Assembly: GCA_034113365.1 (NCBI GenBank) | Contig: JAXEXP010000158.1 | Location: 1-64,000, forward strand | Length of the DNA stretch: 64,000 nucleotides | Direction of reading: 5' to 3' | DNA from: Spyradocola sp034113365 | Lineage (GTDB): Bacteria; Bacillota; Clostridia; Christensenellales; UBA1750 | Shown: positions 32,017-40,423 of the stretch, in pieces | How positions within the stretch are numbered: the stretch's first letter is position 1 | Layout of the letters: the number at the start of each line of letters is the position of its first letter | The notes under the pieces: model-generated | What the model saw: only the letters and a program-made list of their open reading frames with translations | What the model was told of the DNA's origin: nothing | Databases searched by the model: none | Program-made: the position numbers and the translations under genes

Positions 32017-32994
32017 TTACGCTTCGTCCGCGGGGAAGATGACGCCCATCTGGCGGCGGGCTTCGTCCATGACGCGGGCGGCGAGGAGCGAGGCGCGGTG
32101 GTAAGCGGACACATCGGCGCGGGTGCGGACGATGTCCTGGAATGCGGCGATCTCAAAGCGCATGGACTGGGGCTCGTGCACGGTGGGCAGCGTCTGGCGG
32201 GGCTGGCCGCGCAGGCACAGCGTCAGCTCCTGCGGCACGGAGATGTGGTCGACGAGCAGGCTGCCGTTTTCGCCCTGGAACTCGCTGGGGATGCAGCCGT
32301 CGGCGATCTTGGAATAGTGGATGTCCACCTGGAAATCGCCGTAGGACAGCAGGATGGAGCCCGCGCCGTCAAAGCCGTTGGGGAGCTTTACGGCGGTGGC
32401 CTGAACCGAGCGGGGCTCGCCGAAGAGCAGCACGGCGGGATGAACGCAATAGACGCCGATGTCGAGCAGCGAGCTGTTGGATAGCGCGGGGTTGAACGCG
32501 TTGAGCACCTGGCCCGCCTTGAACTTATCATAGCGGGAGGAATACTGGCAGTAGGTGAGGCTGGCGCGGCGCAGCGTGCCCAGGGCGGGCAGCGCGTCCC
32601 GCAGCGTGGCGAAGGACGGCTCGAAGATGGGCTTCATGGCCTCGAGCAGCACCACGCCCATCTCGCGGGCGCAGGCGAGCATCTCCTCCACCTCGCGGGC
32701 GTTGCTGGCCATGGGTTTTTCGCACAAAACGTGCTTTCCGGCGCGCATCATCGCGATGGACTGCGCGCAGTGGGCGTAGTTGGGGCTGGCGACGTAGACG
32801 GCCTCCACCTCGGGGCAGGCGGCCAGATCCTCCAGGCTCCAGAATGCCTTTTTCGCGCCCTGCTGCGCGGCGAATTGCTCCGCTCGCTCGCGGGTGCGGC
32901 TGCAGACGGCGTAGAGCTCAAAATCCTCGCACAGCCTTCCCGCGGAGATGAATTTCTCCACGATGCTGCCCGAGCCGATGACGGCAAAGCGCAT
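32017..32994 (-). CDS. Gfo/Idh/MocA-family oxidoreductase (325 aa)
   Basis: The Rossmann start MRFAVIGSGSIVEKFI, the CEKPMASN catalytic-Lys motif (about 94-101) and LLDIGVYCVHPAVLLFG (about 168-184) define the family, most like dihydrodiol or sugar dehydrogenase-type members. ATG 32992-32994 follows GGAGGAAA; longer in-frame starts overlap the upstream gene. It follows the class I amidotransferase gene by 11 nt, a probable two-gene operon. The substrate is unknown. Confidence 0.87.
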   Translation of the reverse strand: MRFAVIGSGSIVEKFISAGRLCEDFELYAVCSRTRERAEQFAAQQGAKKAFWSLEDLAACPEVEAVYVASPNYAHCAQSIAMMRAGKHVLCEKPMASNAREVEEMLACAREMGVVLLEAMKPIFEPSFATLRDALPALGTLRRASLTYCQYSSRYDKFKAGQVLNAFNPALSNSSLLDIGVYCVHPAVLLFGEPRSVQATAVKLPNGFDGAGSILLSYGDFQVDIHYSKIADGCIPSEFQGENGSLLVDHISVPQELTLCLRGQPRQTLPTVHEPQSMRFEIAAFQDIVRTRADVSAYHRASLLAARVMDEARRQMGVIFPADEA

Positions 32995-33005
32995 GGGGTT
33001 TCCTC

Positions 33006-33698
33006 CTATTCGTCGCGCACGGCGGCGCATTTGTCGATAAACCAGCGGAAGATGGGCATCATGTTCTCGCCGATGAGGCGCTCGGGGTGCCACTGGGTGG
33101 CCAGGATCCGGTCGCCGCGCTCGTAGGCCTCCACCACGCCGTCGTCGCTGGTGGCGGCCAGCGTAAAGCAGGGCGCGAGGGTCTCCACGGCCTGATGGTG
33201 CGTGGAATTGACGAGCACCTTCTCCTGGCCGGGGAAGAGCGAGGCCAGCAGCGTGCCGGGCACCAGATGCGCATCATGGCGCGTCTCGCGGTTCTGGTGG
33301 TTGATGTGCACCTCGGGGCGGTCGAAGATGTGCTGGCAATGGGTGCCGCCCATCGCCACGTTGAGCACCTGCTCGCCGCGGCAGATGGCCAGGATGGGCT
33401 TGTTGCCCGCAAAGAAGGTGCGCGCCAGGCGCAGCTCAGTGTCGTCGCGTTCAAAGGGCACCAGCTCGGCCTTTTCGTGGGCGGGCTGGCCCAGCGTTTC
33501 GGGGCGCAGGTCCGCGCCGCCGGTGAGCAGCAGGCCGTCGAAGTGGGCCAGTATGTAGTCGGCCTCCTGCTGATCGGGCACGTTGCCCACATAGAAGGGG
33601 CGGCCGCCTGCGGCCTCCACCGCGTGGGTGTAGTTGGCGCCGGGCGCCGCGGGGTCGTCGAATATGATGGATGCAATGGCGATGTTGGGCTTATTCAT
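33006..33698 (-). CDS. Class I glutamine amidotransferase-like hydrolase, PuuD/peptidase C26 type (230 aa)
   Basis: The nucleophile elbow AICRGEQVLN (Cys at about 107), the HINHQNRE motif and the catalytic QWHPE (about 201-205) match gamma-glutamyl-gamma-aminobutyrate hydrolase-like enzymes (peptidase C26). These release glutamate from gamma-glutamyl compounds. ATG 33696-33698 is chosen because the family N-terminus KPNIAIASIIF follows directly; the open frame continues upstream but is not gene-like. It is likely co-transcribed with the oxidoreductase at 32017. Confidence 0.88.
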   Translation of the reverse strand: MNKPNIAIASIIFDDPAAPGANYTHAVEAAGGRPFYVGNVPDQQEADYILAHFDGLLLTGGADLRPETLGQPAHEKAELVPFERDDTELRLARTFFAGNKPILAICRGEQVLNVAMGGTHCQHIFDRPEVHINHQNRETRHDAHLVPGTLLASLFPGQEKVLVNSTHHQAVETLAPCFTLAATSDDGVVEAYERGDRILATQWHPERLIGENMMPIFRWFIDKCAAVRDE

Positions 33699-33864
33699 GG
33701 GTGGCGTTCGACCTTTCGGGTGGAATTGGCGGTTTTTGCCTGTGACCATTGTACCCGCGCTGCGACGGATATGCAAGTAAAAAAGTTGCGCCCTGCAAAA
33801 ATTACCATGTTCCCTGTATTTAAGGGTTTTGGCAGGTTTTGAGGTGGAGTGGAAGAAACATCCA

Positions 33865-33894
33865 TTGAAAAGGCTGGGGAAACTGTGATAGGCT
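33865..33894 (+). promoter_or_regulatory. Possible promoter of the CAP gene
   Basis: TTGAAA (33865-33870) and TAGGCT (33889-33894) are 18 bp apart, 30 bp before the ATG at 33924. The -10 match is weak. Confidence 0.4.
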
Positions 33895-33923
33895 GTAAAA
33901 AACAGAAAGGAGAGTGAACAAAA

Positions 33924-34724
33924 ATGATCAAGTTCGCTGCAATTTTGACTTCCGCTGCCATCGCCTGCTCGGGCGCCGCCGCGCCCGCGAGGGAGGACAT
34001 CGCCTGCCGCATCGCCGCGCTGCGCTGCAGCCGCCCCGCCGTCGCCTGCCCCGCGCAGGACGCCTGGACCGGCTGCCCCACCCTCCCCGGCTGCACCCTC
34101 CCCGGCTGCGATCTGAAGGATTGCGAACCCAACGACTGCACGCCGAACGACTGCGCGCCGGACAGCTGCGAGCCGTCCGACTGTGGCTCCTCTGACTGCG
34201 AGCCGGAGGTGCAGCCCACGCAGACCCCGACCGTGACGCCCGCGCCCACGCAGGCTCCGACTGCGACGCCTGTGCCTACCGCGGCCCCTACGCAGGCTCC
34301 GACCGCGACGCCCGTGCCCACTGAGGGCACGGACGAGCTGCCCGGCGTGAGCGCCTACGCGCAGGAGGTGGTGCGGCTGGTGAACATCGAGCGCGAAAAC
34401 GCGGGCCTTGCGCCGCTTGCGATGGACGCGACGCTGAGCGCGGCGGCGCAGGTGCGCGCGCAGGAGATCGATGTGAGCTTCTCGCACACCCGCCCGGACG
34501 GCACCTCGTGCTTTACGGTGCTCAAGGATTTTGGCATCTCCTACCGCGCCTGCGGTGAGAACATCGCCAAGGGCTCTCCCAGCCCGGCGCGCGTGGTGGA
34601 GGGCTGGATGAACTCCGCCGGCCACAGAGCCAACATACTCAACGCGAACTTCACCGCCATCGGCGTGGGCGTGTATGCCGACGCCGCAGGCACGCTGCAC
34701 TGGGCGCAGCTGTTCACCGCGTAA
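33924..34724 (+). CDS. Secreted CAP/SCP-domain protein with Cys-rich repeat (266 aa)
   Basis: An N-terminal hydrophobic segment (about 1-22) looks like a signal. Next is a striking Cys-rich zone (about 28-93) with 11 or more cysteines and short repeats of the form DCxPNDC / DSCEPSDC. A Pro/Thr linker follows (about 94-135, PTQAPTATPVPT). Residues about 145-266 are a CAP domain (VVRLVNIERENAGLAPL, FSHTRPDGTSCF, VVEGWMNSAGHRANIL) with conserved His, Glu and GHRxNI. CAP proteins bind sterol or wall components or act as proteases. The Cys-rich zone suggests disulfide or metal cross-linking. Confidence 0.85.
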   Translation: MIKFAAILTSAAIACSGAAAPAREDIACRIAALRCSRPAVACPAQDAWTGCPTLPGCTLPGCDLKDCEPNDCTPNDCAPDSCEPSDCGSSDCEPEVQPTQTPTVTPAPTQAPTATPVPTAAPTQAPTATPVPTEGTDELPGVSAYAQEVVRLVNIERENAGLAPLAMDATLSAAAQVRAQEIDVSFSHTRPDGTSCFTVLKDFGISYRACGENIAKGSPSPARVVEGWMNSAGHRANILNANFTAIGVGVYADAAGTLHWAQLFTA

Positions 34725-34742
34725 CACCCTCTGAAGGGAGCA

Positions 34743-34776
34743 AACGGCCCGGCGTCTGTGCAGACGCCGGGCCGTT
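34743..34776. terminator. Strong hairpin between the CAP gene and the lpdD-like gene
   Basis: Perfect 16-bp GC-rich arms with a 2-nt loop lie between converging genes and probably end transcription on both strands, despite weak T-tracts. Confidence 0.7.
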
Positions 34777-34790
34777 GGTGTTCGATGGGC

Positions 34791-35132
34791 CTATTCGCCC
34801 TTCAGGCGCTCCAGGGCGAGCCGGAGCAGGTCGTCGGAGGCGGCGGTGATGGTGCGGATCTGGTCGGGGGTGGCGTCGTCGTAGTGGACGCCGCAGGCGG
34901 CGCAGACGGGGGTGTGGAGGGCATCGGAGAGGGCGGCGGCCCAGCGGGTGCTGAGCACGTCGTCGCGGTGGGACTGCCGCAGCAGAGTGCGGGGCGGGCA
35001 GCCGGGTTCGGCGAGGGTGACGGCGCCGACGTGGGTGCGGCAGCCGCCGGTGAGCAGCACGTGCAGGCCCTCGTCCAGCGGGGTGAGGGCTGCACGCAGG
35101 AGGAAATCCAGCACGGTGATCTCCAACAGCAT
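34791..35132 (-). CDS. LpdD-like small protein of a hydroxyarylic acid decarboxylase (113 aa)
   Basis: This small protein has HVLLTGGCRTHVGAVTLAEPG (about 23-43) and a C-terminal CAACGVHYDDATPDQIRTI segment. It is the last gene after UbiX and UbiD homologues. The B/C/D three-protein arrangement matches bacterial gallate and protocatechuate decarboxylases, in which the small D subunit (LpdD/EcdD) supports prenylated-flavin loading or folding. Its start codon lies one base after the UbiX stop, so they are translationally coupled. Confidence 0.75.
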   Translation of the reverse strand: MLLEITVLDFLLRAALTPLDEGLHVLLTGGCRTHVGAVTLAEPGCPPRTLLRQSHRDDVLSTRWAAALSDALHTPVCAACGVHYDDATPDQIRTITAASDDLLRLALERLKGE

Positions 35133-35133
35133 G

Positions 35134-35700
35134 TCAGCAGCCCTCCCAGCGGCGGAAGCCGTCGGCCTCGATGCCGAAGCAGTCGAGCAGCTTGCAGGCG
35201 ATGTGGCGCGTCAGATCGTCGACGGACGCGGGGGCGTTGTAGTAGCTGAGCATGGGCGGCACGATGCGCACACCCAGCTGCGACAGCTCGTAGAGGTTGC
35301 GCAGGTGGATGGGCGAGAGCGGCGTCTCGCGCGGGCAGAGCACCAGGGGGCGCGCTTCCTTGAGGGTAACGTCGGCGGCGCGCAGCAGCAGGCTGTCGCT
35401 GTAGCCGCTGTGGACGCCCGCGAGCGTCTTCATGCTGCAGGGCACGATGAGCATGCCGCAGCTGCGCCAGGTGCCCGAGGCGGGGCCTGCGCCGATGTCG
35501 CGGTTGTCGTAGGCGCAGTCGGCCAGCGCGCAGAACTGCTCCGGGGTCAGGCCCGTCTCGGCCTGAACGGTGCGCCTGCCGCCGTCGGTGAGGATCAGGT
35601 GGCTCTCGACGCCGGCTTGACGCAGCGCGCGCAGCACCTGCACCGCGATGGGCGCGCCCGATGCGCCGCTCACGCCCACGATGAGGCGTTTTTTGTCCAT
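35134..35700 (-). CDS. ubiX: UbiX-family flavin prenyltransferase (188 aa)
   Basis: The sequence opens KRLIVGVSGASGAPIAVQVLRAL and carries the FMN- and phosphate-binding features VPCSMKTLAGVHSGYSDSLLLRAADVTLKE and RPLVLCPRETPLSPIHLRNLYEL. It makes prenylated FMN, the cofactor of UbiD decarboxylases, from FMN and dimethylallyl phosphate. It sits between the UbiD homologue (12 nt away) and the LpdD-like gene, so here it serves the linked decarboxylase (LpdB equivalent). Confidence 0.93.
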   Translation of the reverse strand: MDKKRLIVGVSGASGAPIAVQVLRALRQAGVESHLILTDGGRRTVQAETGLTPEQFCALADCAYDNRDIGAGPASGTWRSCGMLIVPCSMKTLAGVHSGYSDSLLLRAADVTLKEARPLVLCPRETPLSPIHLRNLYELSQLGVRIVPPMLSYYNAPASVDDLTRHIACKLLDCFGIEADGFRRWEGC

Positions 35701-35712
35701 GGCGATGCTCCT

Positions 35713-37188
35713 TTAGTCCTCAAAATCGGGCAGCCAATGCCGGGGATCGACCTCCATGAAGCGGGCGCGGGCAAAGCGCGCCTTCTGGTCGAAGGGCACG
35801 GTGCAGTCGAATATGGTCTTGCAGGCGATGCCGTGGTCGCGGATGGAGGGCGAGCAGGCGGGGTCGTTGGAGGGGTCGAGGGGATGGCAGCGCACGCCGG
35901 GGATGGTGATGACGTCCGCATCGCCCTGGAAGCGGGTGTTCATGGCCCACAGCACGTCGTTCATGTCGAAGGGATCGACGTCCTCGTCCACGAGGAACAC
36001 GTGCTTGAGCTCGCTGAAGGCCGAGAAGGCGAGCAGCGCGGCCTGGCGCTGGCGGCCCTCGTCGCTGGGGACGGACTTGACGAACTGCAGCACCGCCATG
36101 TACTTGCCGCCGCCCGCGGAGGCGCAGTAGACGTTCTTGAGGCGGCCGGGCATCGCCTTTTCCACCATGCCCAGGATGCTGGCCTCGGTGGGGATGCCCG
36201 CCATGGAGACGTGCTCCTCGGAGGGGCCGATGCAGGTCTGCAGGATGGGATGCTTGCGGTGGGTGACGGCCTTGACCTTGATGATCCAGCACTGGTCGGA
36301 GGCGGGGCCGGTGTAGCCGGGGAACTCGGGCATGGCGTAGCCCGTGCCGGAGTTCTGATCCTCGCGCACGCGCACATGGGGCAGCACCTCGCCCTCGACG
36401 ACGTACTCGGCGTTCGCGATGGCGCGCTCGTTGACCGTCAGGCAGGGGGTGAGCTCGACGGGCTTGCCGCGCAGCGCGCCCGCGATGGACAGCTCGTCAA
36501 AGCCCAGGGGCGTGGTCGGCGGCTCAAAGCAGGAGGCCACCTCGATGGCGGGGTCCACGCCGATGGACACCGAGATGGGCAGGGGCTGGTTCAGCGCCTC
36601 GGCGCGCTCGGCCATGGCGCCGATGTGGCGCGCGCCGGGCGTGAAGAAGATGGACAGCTCGTCCTTGCCCTGGATGCACAGGCGGTGGATGGTCACGTCC
36701 GACCGGCCGGTGTCGGGATGGCTGGCGTAGCACATGCCCAGCGTGATGTAGGGGCCGGCGTCGTCCGGGGTGTTGGTGGGGGCGGGCAGCAGCCTGTACA
36801 GATCAAAGTCCGGATCAGTGGCCAGGTGCACGACCTCGCGGCAGGGAGGCTCCGCCTCGGTGACGACGGGCTGAATGGGGTGCTGCGCGGCCTCGCACAG
36901 CCGCCAGCCCAGCCGGGAGGGCTCGCAGTCCAGCAGCGCGGCGACGCGCTTGCGGCTGGCCAGCACGCCGATGGCCACGGTGGCGTCGGGATGGCCCTGC
37001 ACGGAGTGGAAGAGCATCGCAGGGCCGGTGCGGGTGGGGCGCATCACGGTGCCGCCCGCGCCCACGCGGCGGTAGACGCCCGAAAGCTCGGCCTCGGGGC
37101 GCACGGGCACGTCGGTCTCCACCAGCTGCCCGGGCAGGGAGCGCAGCAGCTCCAGCGCGCTGCGCAGGTCAGTTACGGAATTGCTCAT
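35713..37188 (-). CDS. UbiD-family prFMN decarboxylase, probable gallate/hydroxybenzoate decarboxylase (491 aa)
   Basis: The length and motifs are those of UbiD: a beta-barrel FMN-binding core (about 110-330) with IGVDPAIEVAS, VEGEVLPHVRVREDQNSGTG and the EASILGMVEKAMPGRLKNVYC segment, then KHVFLVDEDVDPFD (about 392-405). It uses prenylated FMN to remove CO2 from aromatic acids. The neighbours (tannase, UbiX, LpdD-like) point to gallate or protocatechuate, giving pyrogallol or catechol. Substrate choice is inferred from context. Confidence 0.88.
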   Translation of the reverse strand: MSNSVTDLRSALELLRSLPGQLVETDVPVRPEAELSGVYRRVGAGGTVMRPTRTGPAMLFHSVQGHPDATVAIGVLASRKRVAALLDCEPSRLGWRLCEAAQHPIQPVVTEAEPPCREVVHLATDPDFDLYRLLPAPTNTPDDAGPYITLGMCYASHPDTGRSDVTIHRLCIQGKDELSIFFTPGARHIGAMAERAEALNQPLPISVSIGVDPAIEVASCFEPPTTPLGFDELSIAGALRGKPVELTPCLTVNERAIANAEYVVEGEVLPHVRVREDQNSGTGYAMPEFPGYTGPASDQCWIIKVKAVTHRKHPILQTCIGPSEEHVSMAGIPTEASILGMVEKAMPGRLKNVYCASAGGGKYMAVLQFVKSVPSDEGRQRQAALLAFSAFSELKHVFLVDEDVDPFDMNDVLWAMNTRFQGDADVITIPGVRCHPLDPSNDPACSPSIRDHGIACKTIFDCTVPFDQKARFARARFMEVDPRHWLPDFED

Positions 37189-37206
37189 GCTTTACTCCTC
37201 CCCTTC

Positions 37207-38571
37207 TCATCGTGCGATGCGCTGCGCCCAGGCGACAAAGCCGCCGGGCACGTCCGCCGCGCAGTGGTCGCGGCCCCACACCATCGCGTAGTCCACGTCG
37301 GGGTGGCCCGCGTTGCGCAGCTTGGTGGCCAGGATCATCGCCATGGTAAAGGAGGTGTGCGGGTCCCTGGTGCCCACGCGAACGCGGAAGTGCGGCGCCC
37401 AGCCGGCCGCATGCCCGGCGTCGATGCAGCGGAAGGGATCGATCAGCGCGCGGCGGCGGATGAGGGCCTCGTCCGTGCGGGAGAGGGCGTAGGCGTCGTG
37501 GTGCTGCGCGTACTGCTCGGGGAACTGCGCCTGCAGCGCCTCCAGCGCGCGGGCCACGTCGGGGCTGAAGTGGCGGTAGTTGGTGGTCTCGTCACCGAAC
37601 TCCTGCGTCTCGGGGTTGTTGTAGGTGATGGAGTCGAAGGAGGGGCAGGGCTTGAGGCGCGTTAAGTAGCCCTGGTACAGGTCGTCGAGCTCCTGCGGGA
37701 TCCAGGCGCTGCCGCCCGCCTGCGCGGCCTGCCGCACCACCTGCATCAGGTAGTCGTAGCCGGAGCCGCTGCGGCCGTCGGGGTTCAGCGTCAGGGGCGC
37801 GCCCGTCTGCGGATGGCGCAGCGCGAGGGAATTGAAGTATTCGATGTAGATCTTCTTGAGCTCGGCCGACAGCGCCTGGGAAAACGCGTCCAGCTCGCCC
37901 TCGCCGATGCCCTTGTAGGCCGTCACGCCGTCAAACATCCACTCGTAGCCCGCGTCGGCGTGCTCCAGGTCGATGATGGGGCAATAGCACTGCGCGGCGA
38001 ACACGTCGTCGCCCACGTCCAGGGCGGCGCCCGCCTCCTGCAGCATCGGCAGGTACTCGGGCGCGTTGCCCGTCACGCCCAGCAGCGAGCTCATCGCGCC
38101 GCCTGCGGACACGCCGGTGGAGAGGATGCGGTAGGGGTTGCCGGGGAGCTTGTCGGCGTTGTGCTTCAGGAAGCGCACGGCGGCCTTGAGGTCCACCAGG
38201 CCGATGGGGGATTTGCCGATGAAGCGGCCGGATTCGTCCGTGGTCTGCTTGCCGCGCGCGCCCGCGGTAACGTAGACCAGGCCCGCGGCGAGGCACTCCC
38301 GGCCAAAGTCGTCCAGCGGCTCGGGGCTGCACTCGGAGTAGCCGCCCACGCAGTTGCGCAGCACGATGGGGGCGGTGGCCGCGTCCCAGCCGCCCACGCT
38401 GCCGCCGCGGCGGTAGGCCAGAGGCACGTACAGGTTGATGCTCTGCAGATCCGGCCGCAGCGCGTGCGCGCAGGTCACCACGTTTTCCAGCGCCCAGCAG
38501 CCGTCCTCCTCGCGGCGCACCCAGCTGCCGTCATAGGCGGAAAGGTCCAGAGAAAATACGTTTTCTTTCAT
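37207..38571 (-). CDS. Subtype B-like tannase (454 aa)
   Basis: The protein matches the bacterial tannase family along its length: SVGGWDAATAPIVLRNCVGGY, VDLKAAVRFLKHN, nucleophile elbow GVSAGG (Ser155), CYCPIIDLEHADAGYEW, Asp403 in GTRDPHTSF and His436 in GRDHCAADVPG. In the Lactiplantibacillus enzyme a Lys, a Glu and an Asp contact the galloyl hydroxyls. Here the Lys (LTRLKPCP) and Glu (NNPETQEFGD) are kept, while the position I align with the Asp is His405. There is no signal peptide. It hydrolyses galloyl or protocatechuoyl esters and heads the operon with UbiD and UbiX. Esterase specificity could differ. Confidence 0.82.
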   Translation of the reverse strand: MKENVFSLDLSAYDGSWVRREEDGCWALENVVTCAHALRPDLQSINLYVPLAYRRGGSVGGWDAATAPIVLRNCVGGYSECSPEPLDDFGRECLAAGLVYVTAGARGKQTTDESGRFIGKSPIGLVDLKAAVRFLKHNADKLPGNPYRILSTGVSAGGAMSSLLGVTGNAPEYLPMLQEAGAALDVGDDVFAAQCYCPIIDLEHADAGYEWMFDGVTAYKGIGEGELDAFSQALSAELKKIYIEYFNSLALRHPQTGAPLTLNPDGRSGSGYDYLMQVVRQAAQAGGSAWIPQELDDLYQGYLTRLKPCPSFDSITYNNPETQEFGDETTNYRHFSPDVARALEALQAQFPEQYAQHHDAYALSRTDEALIRRRALIDPFRCIDAGHAAGWAPHFRVRVGTRDPHTSFTMAMILATKLRNAGHPDVDYAMVWGRDHCAADVPGGFVAWAQRIAR

Positions 38572-38610
38572 GTTTTTCCCTCCCTGTGATGAAGTTTTAC
38601 TTATGAGATC

Positions 38611-38640
38611 AGTATAGCGCAGCGCCGGCCAAAACTGCAA
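38611..38640 (-). promoter_or_regulatory. Promoter of the tannase operon
   Basis: On the minus strand TTGCAG (38635-38640) and TATACT (38611-38616) are 18 bp apart, about 40 bp before the tannase ATG (38569-38571), which has a GGGAGGG site. Confidence 0.55.
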
Positions 38641-38700
38641 TTCAAAACCCGCGCCGTTTTATTCCAATAAGGAATGTATCAGAAGGTGGAAGCATGCCAC

Positions 38701-38729
38701 TGGCTCTGTGCGGGCAAACATGCTATAAT
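38701..38729 (+). promoter_or_regulatory. Promoter of the GH29 gene
   Basis: A perfect TATAAT (38724-38729) with a weak TGGCTC at -35 (38701-38706) lies 44 bp before the ATG. It is divergent from the tannase promoter across about 60 bp, so a shared regulator is possible. A weak -35 box often implies activation. Confidence 0.5.
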
Positions 38730-38773
38730 GAAGGCGGTTTGACGAGTCAAGCACAAAGGGGGACTTGGGGGCA

Positions 38774-40150
38774 ATGAAGGACTTTCTGCGGGCAGCGGCG
38801 CGCGTTGTGCCCAGCCAGCGGCAGCTGGACTGGTTTGATCTGAATTTCTATGCGTTCGTACACTTTGGCGTAAACACCTTCACCGACCGCGAGTGGGGCA
38901 CGGGTGCCGAGCCGGAGAGCGTGTTTGATCCCACGGATCTGGACTGCGACCAGTGGGTGGAGGCCGTCAAGGCCGCGGGCATGAAGGGGCTGGTGCTCAC
39001 CGCGAAGCACCACGACGGCTTCTGCCTGTGGCCGAGCAAATACACGGAGCACTCGGTGAAGAACAGCCCGTTCCGGGGCGACGTGGTGAAGCTGGCTGCG
39101 GACGCCTGCCGCAGGGGCGGGATCAAATTCGGCTTCTATCTCTCGCCGTGGGATCGGAACAACCCGCTCTACGGCACGCCGGAGTACAACGACTACTTCT
39201 GCAACCAGCTGACCGAGCTGCTGACGGGCTACGGCGACATCTTCTACGTGTGGTTCGACAACGCCTGCGGCGAGGGGCCCAACGGCAAAAAGCAGGTGTA
39301 CGATTTCCCGCGCTACTTTGAATTGATCCGCAGGTACCAGCCCAACGCGGTGATCTTCAACGACTTCGGGCCGGACGTGCGCTGGTGCGGCAACGAGGCG
39401 GGCGTGGCGCGGCAGAGCGAGTGGGCAGTTGTGCCGCACGAGCTGTGCTACTGGGCGCAGCGGCAGACTGGCGCAGGACCGCTGCACGAGGCTGCGCCGC
39501 ACGCGCTGGACACGCTGTTCAACACCGATCCGCTGATCGGCACGGCGCCGCAGATCTTCTACAGCGACGGGCTGGTCTGCACGCCGTGCGAAATCGACAT
39601 GTCCATCCGCCCCGGCTGGTTCTGGCACGAAAAGGAGGAACCGCACAGCCTGGAGCGTCTGTTCAACACCTATCTGACGTCGGTGGGCGCGAACGCGGCG
39701 TTCAACCTGAACGTGCCGCCCGACCGGCGCGGACGCATCGACGAGCGCGACGTGCAGCGGCTGAAGGAATTCGGACAGCTGCTGCAGGCGGAGTTTGGCA
39801 GTCAGATCCCGGTGGACGTGCGGCGCGTGGACGACGGCACGCAGTGGGCGGGCGAATGGGAGCTGACGTTTGCGCCCGGCGAGCGGCCCGTCCGATACAT
39901 CGTGCTGGAGGAGGATCTTGCGCGCGGACAGCGCATCGAGAGCTTCAAGATCGCGGATGCGGGTTCGGACGCGCACTTCCCGCTGTACTACGGCACCACG
40001 GTGGGGCACCGCGCCATCTGCCGCCTGGGCGATCCGTTCGCGCTGCAGAACCCGCTGACGGACGACGCAGACCCCGCGCCGCGCGTGCTGCGACTGCTGG
40101 TGACCGGCTCGCGCGACGTGCCGGCGCTCAAGACCATCAAGGCATACTGA
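38774..40150 (+). CDS. GH29-family alpha-L-fucosidase (458 aa)
   Basis: The GH29 TIM barrel is clear: FVHFGVNTFTDREWGTG (about 28-44), KHHDGFCLW (about 78-86), FYLSPWDRNNPLYG and the nucleophile segment VWFDNACG (Asp162). A beta-sandwich follows (about 345-458). There is no signal peptide, so it acts on imported fucosides. ATG 38774 has a GGGGG-type site; an upstream TTG is less likely. It shares an upstream region with the tannase operon. The acid/base residue cannot be assigned by eye. Confidence 0.88.
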   Translation: MKDFLRAAARVVPSQRQLDWFDLNFYAFVHFGVNTFTDREWGTGAEPESVFDPTDLDCDQWVEAVKAAGMKGLVLTAKHHDGFCLWPSKYTEHSVKNSPFRGDVVKLAADACRRGGIKFGFYLSPWDRNNPLYGTPEYNDYFCNQLTELLTGYGDIFYVWFDNACGEGPNGKKQVYDFPRYFELIRRYQPNAVIFNDFGPDVRWCGNEAGVARQSEWAVVPHELCYWAQRQTGAGPLHEAAPHALDTLFNTDPLIGTAPQIFYSDGLVCTPCEIDMSIRPGWFWHEKEEPHSLERLFNTYLTSVGANAAFNLNVPPDRRGRIDERDVQRLKEFGQLLQAEFGSQIPVDVRRVDDGTQWAGEWELTFAPGERPVRYIVLEEDLARGQRIESFKIADAGSDAHFPLYYGTTVGHRAICRLGDPFALQNPLTDDADPAPRVLRLLVTGSRDVPALKTIKAY

Positions 40151-40166
40151 CAAGGAGGAAACAGCC

Positions 40167-40418
40167 ATGCTGCAATACCGCTACGACACCCAGCTGCTCA
40201 TCGACGGGGACGACCTGGACGAGCAGGCGATCAACGACTACATCCGCGACAACATCCCCGGCGACAGCCTGTTGGCCGTGGGCGACGACATGCTCATCAA
40301 GATCCACTATCACACCAACGTGCCGTGGAAGGTGCTGGAATACTGCGCCACGCTGGGCGACATCTACGACATCGTGGTGGAGAACATGGAGCGTCAGTCC
40401 AGCGGACTGCACGGGTGA
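40167..40418 (+). CDS. Stand-alone FakA/DAK-like domain protein (83 aa)
   Basis: The segment MLIKIHYHTNVPWKVLEYCATLGDIYDIVVENMERQ resembles the domain of fatty-acid kinase FakA and related DAK-type proteins that reads VKIHVHTNDPGKVLE...GxLxxIKIENM. Here the domain stands alone, without the kinase or the DegV-like binding domain. It has a strong AAGGAGG site 16 bp after the fucosidase and leads into a methyltransferase gene. The function of the isolated domain is unknown. Confidence 0.65.
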   Translation: MLQYRYDTQLLIDGDDLDEQAINDYIRDNIPGDSLLAVGDDMLIKIHYHTNVPWKVLEYCATLGDIYDIVVENMERQSSGLHG

Positions 40419-40423
40419 GCGGC

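Noticed and set aside
34912..37665. Long plus-strand open frame opposite the UbiD/UbiX genes
   Set aside because: Same antisense effect: low-complexity translation, no start signals, and the minus-strand genes are well conserved families.
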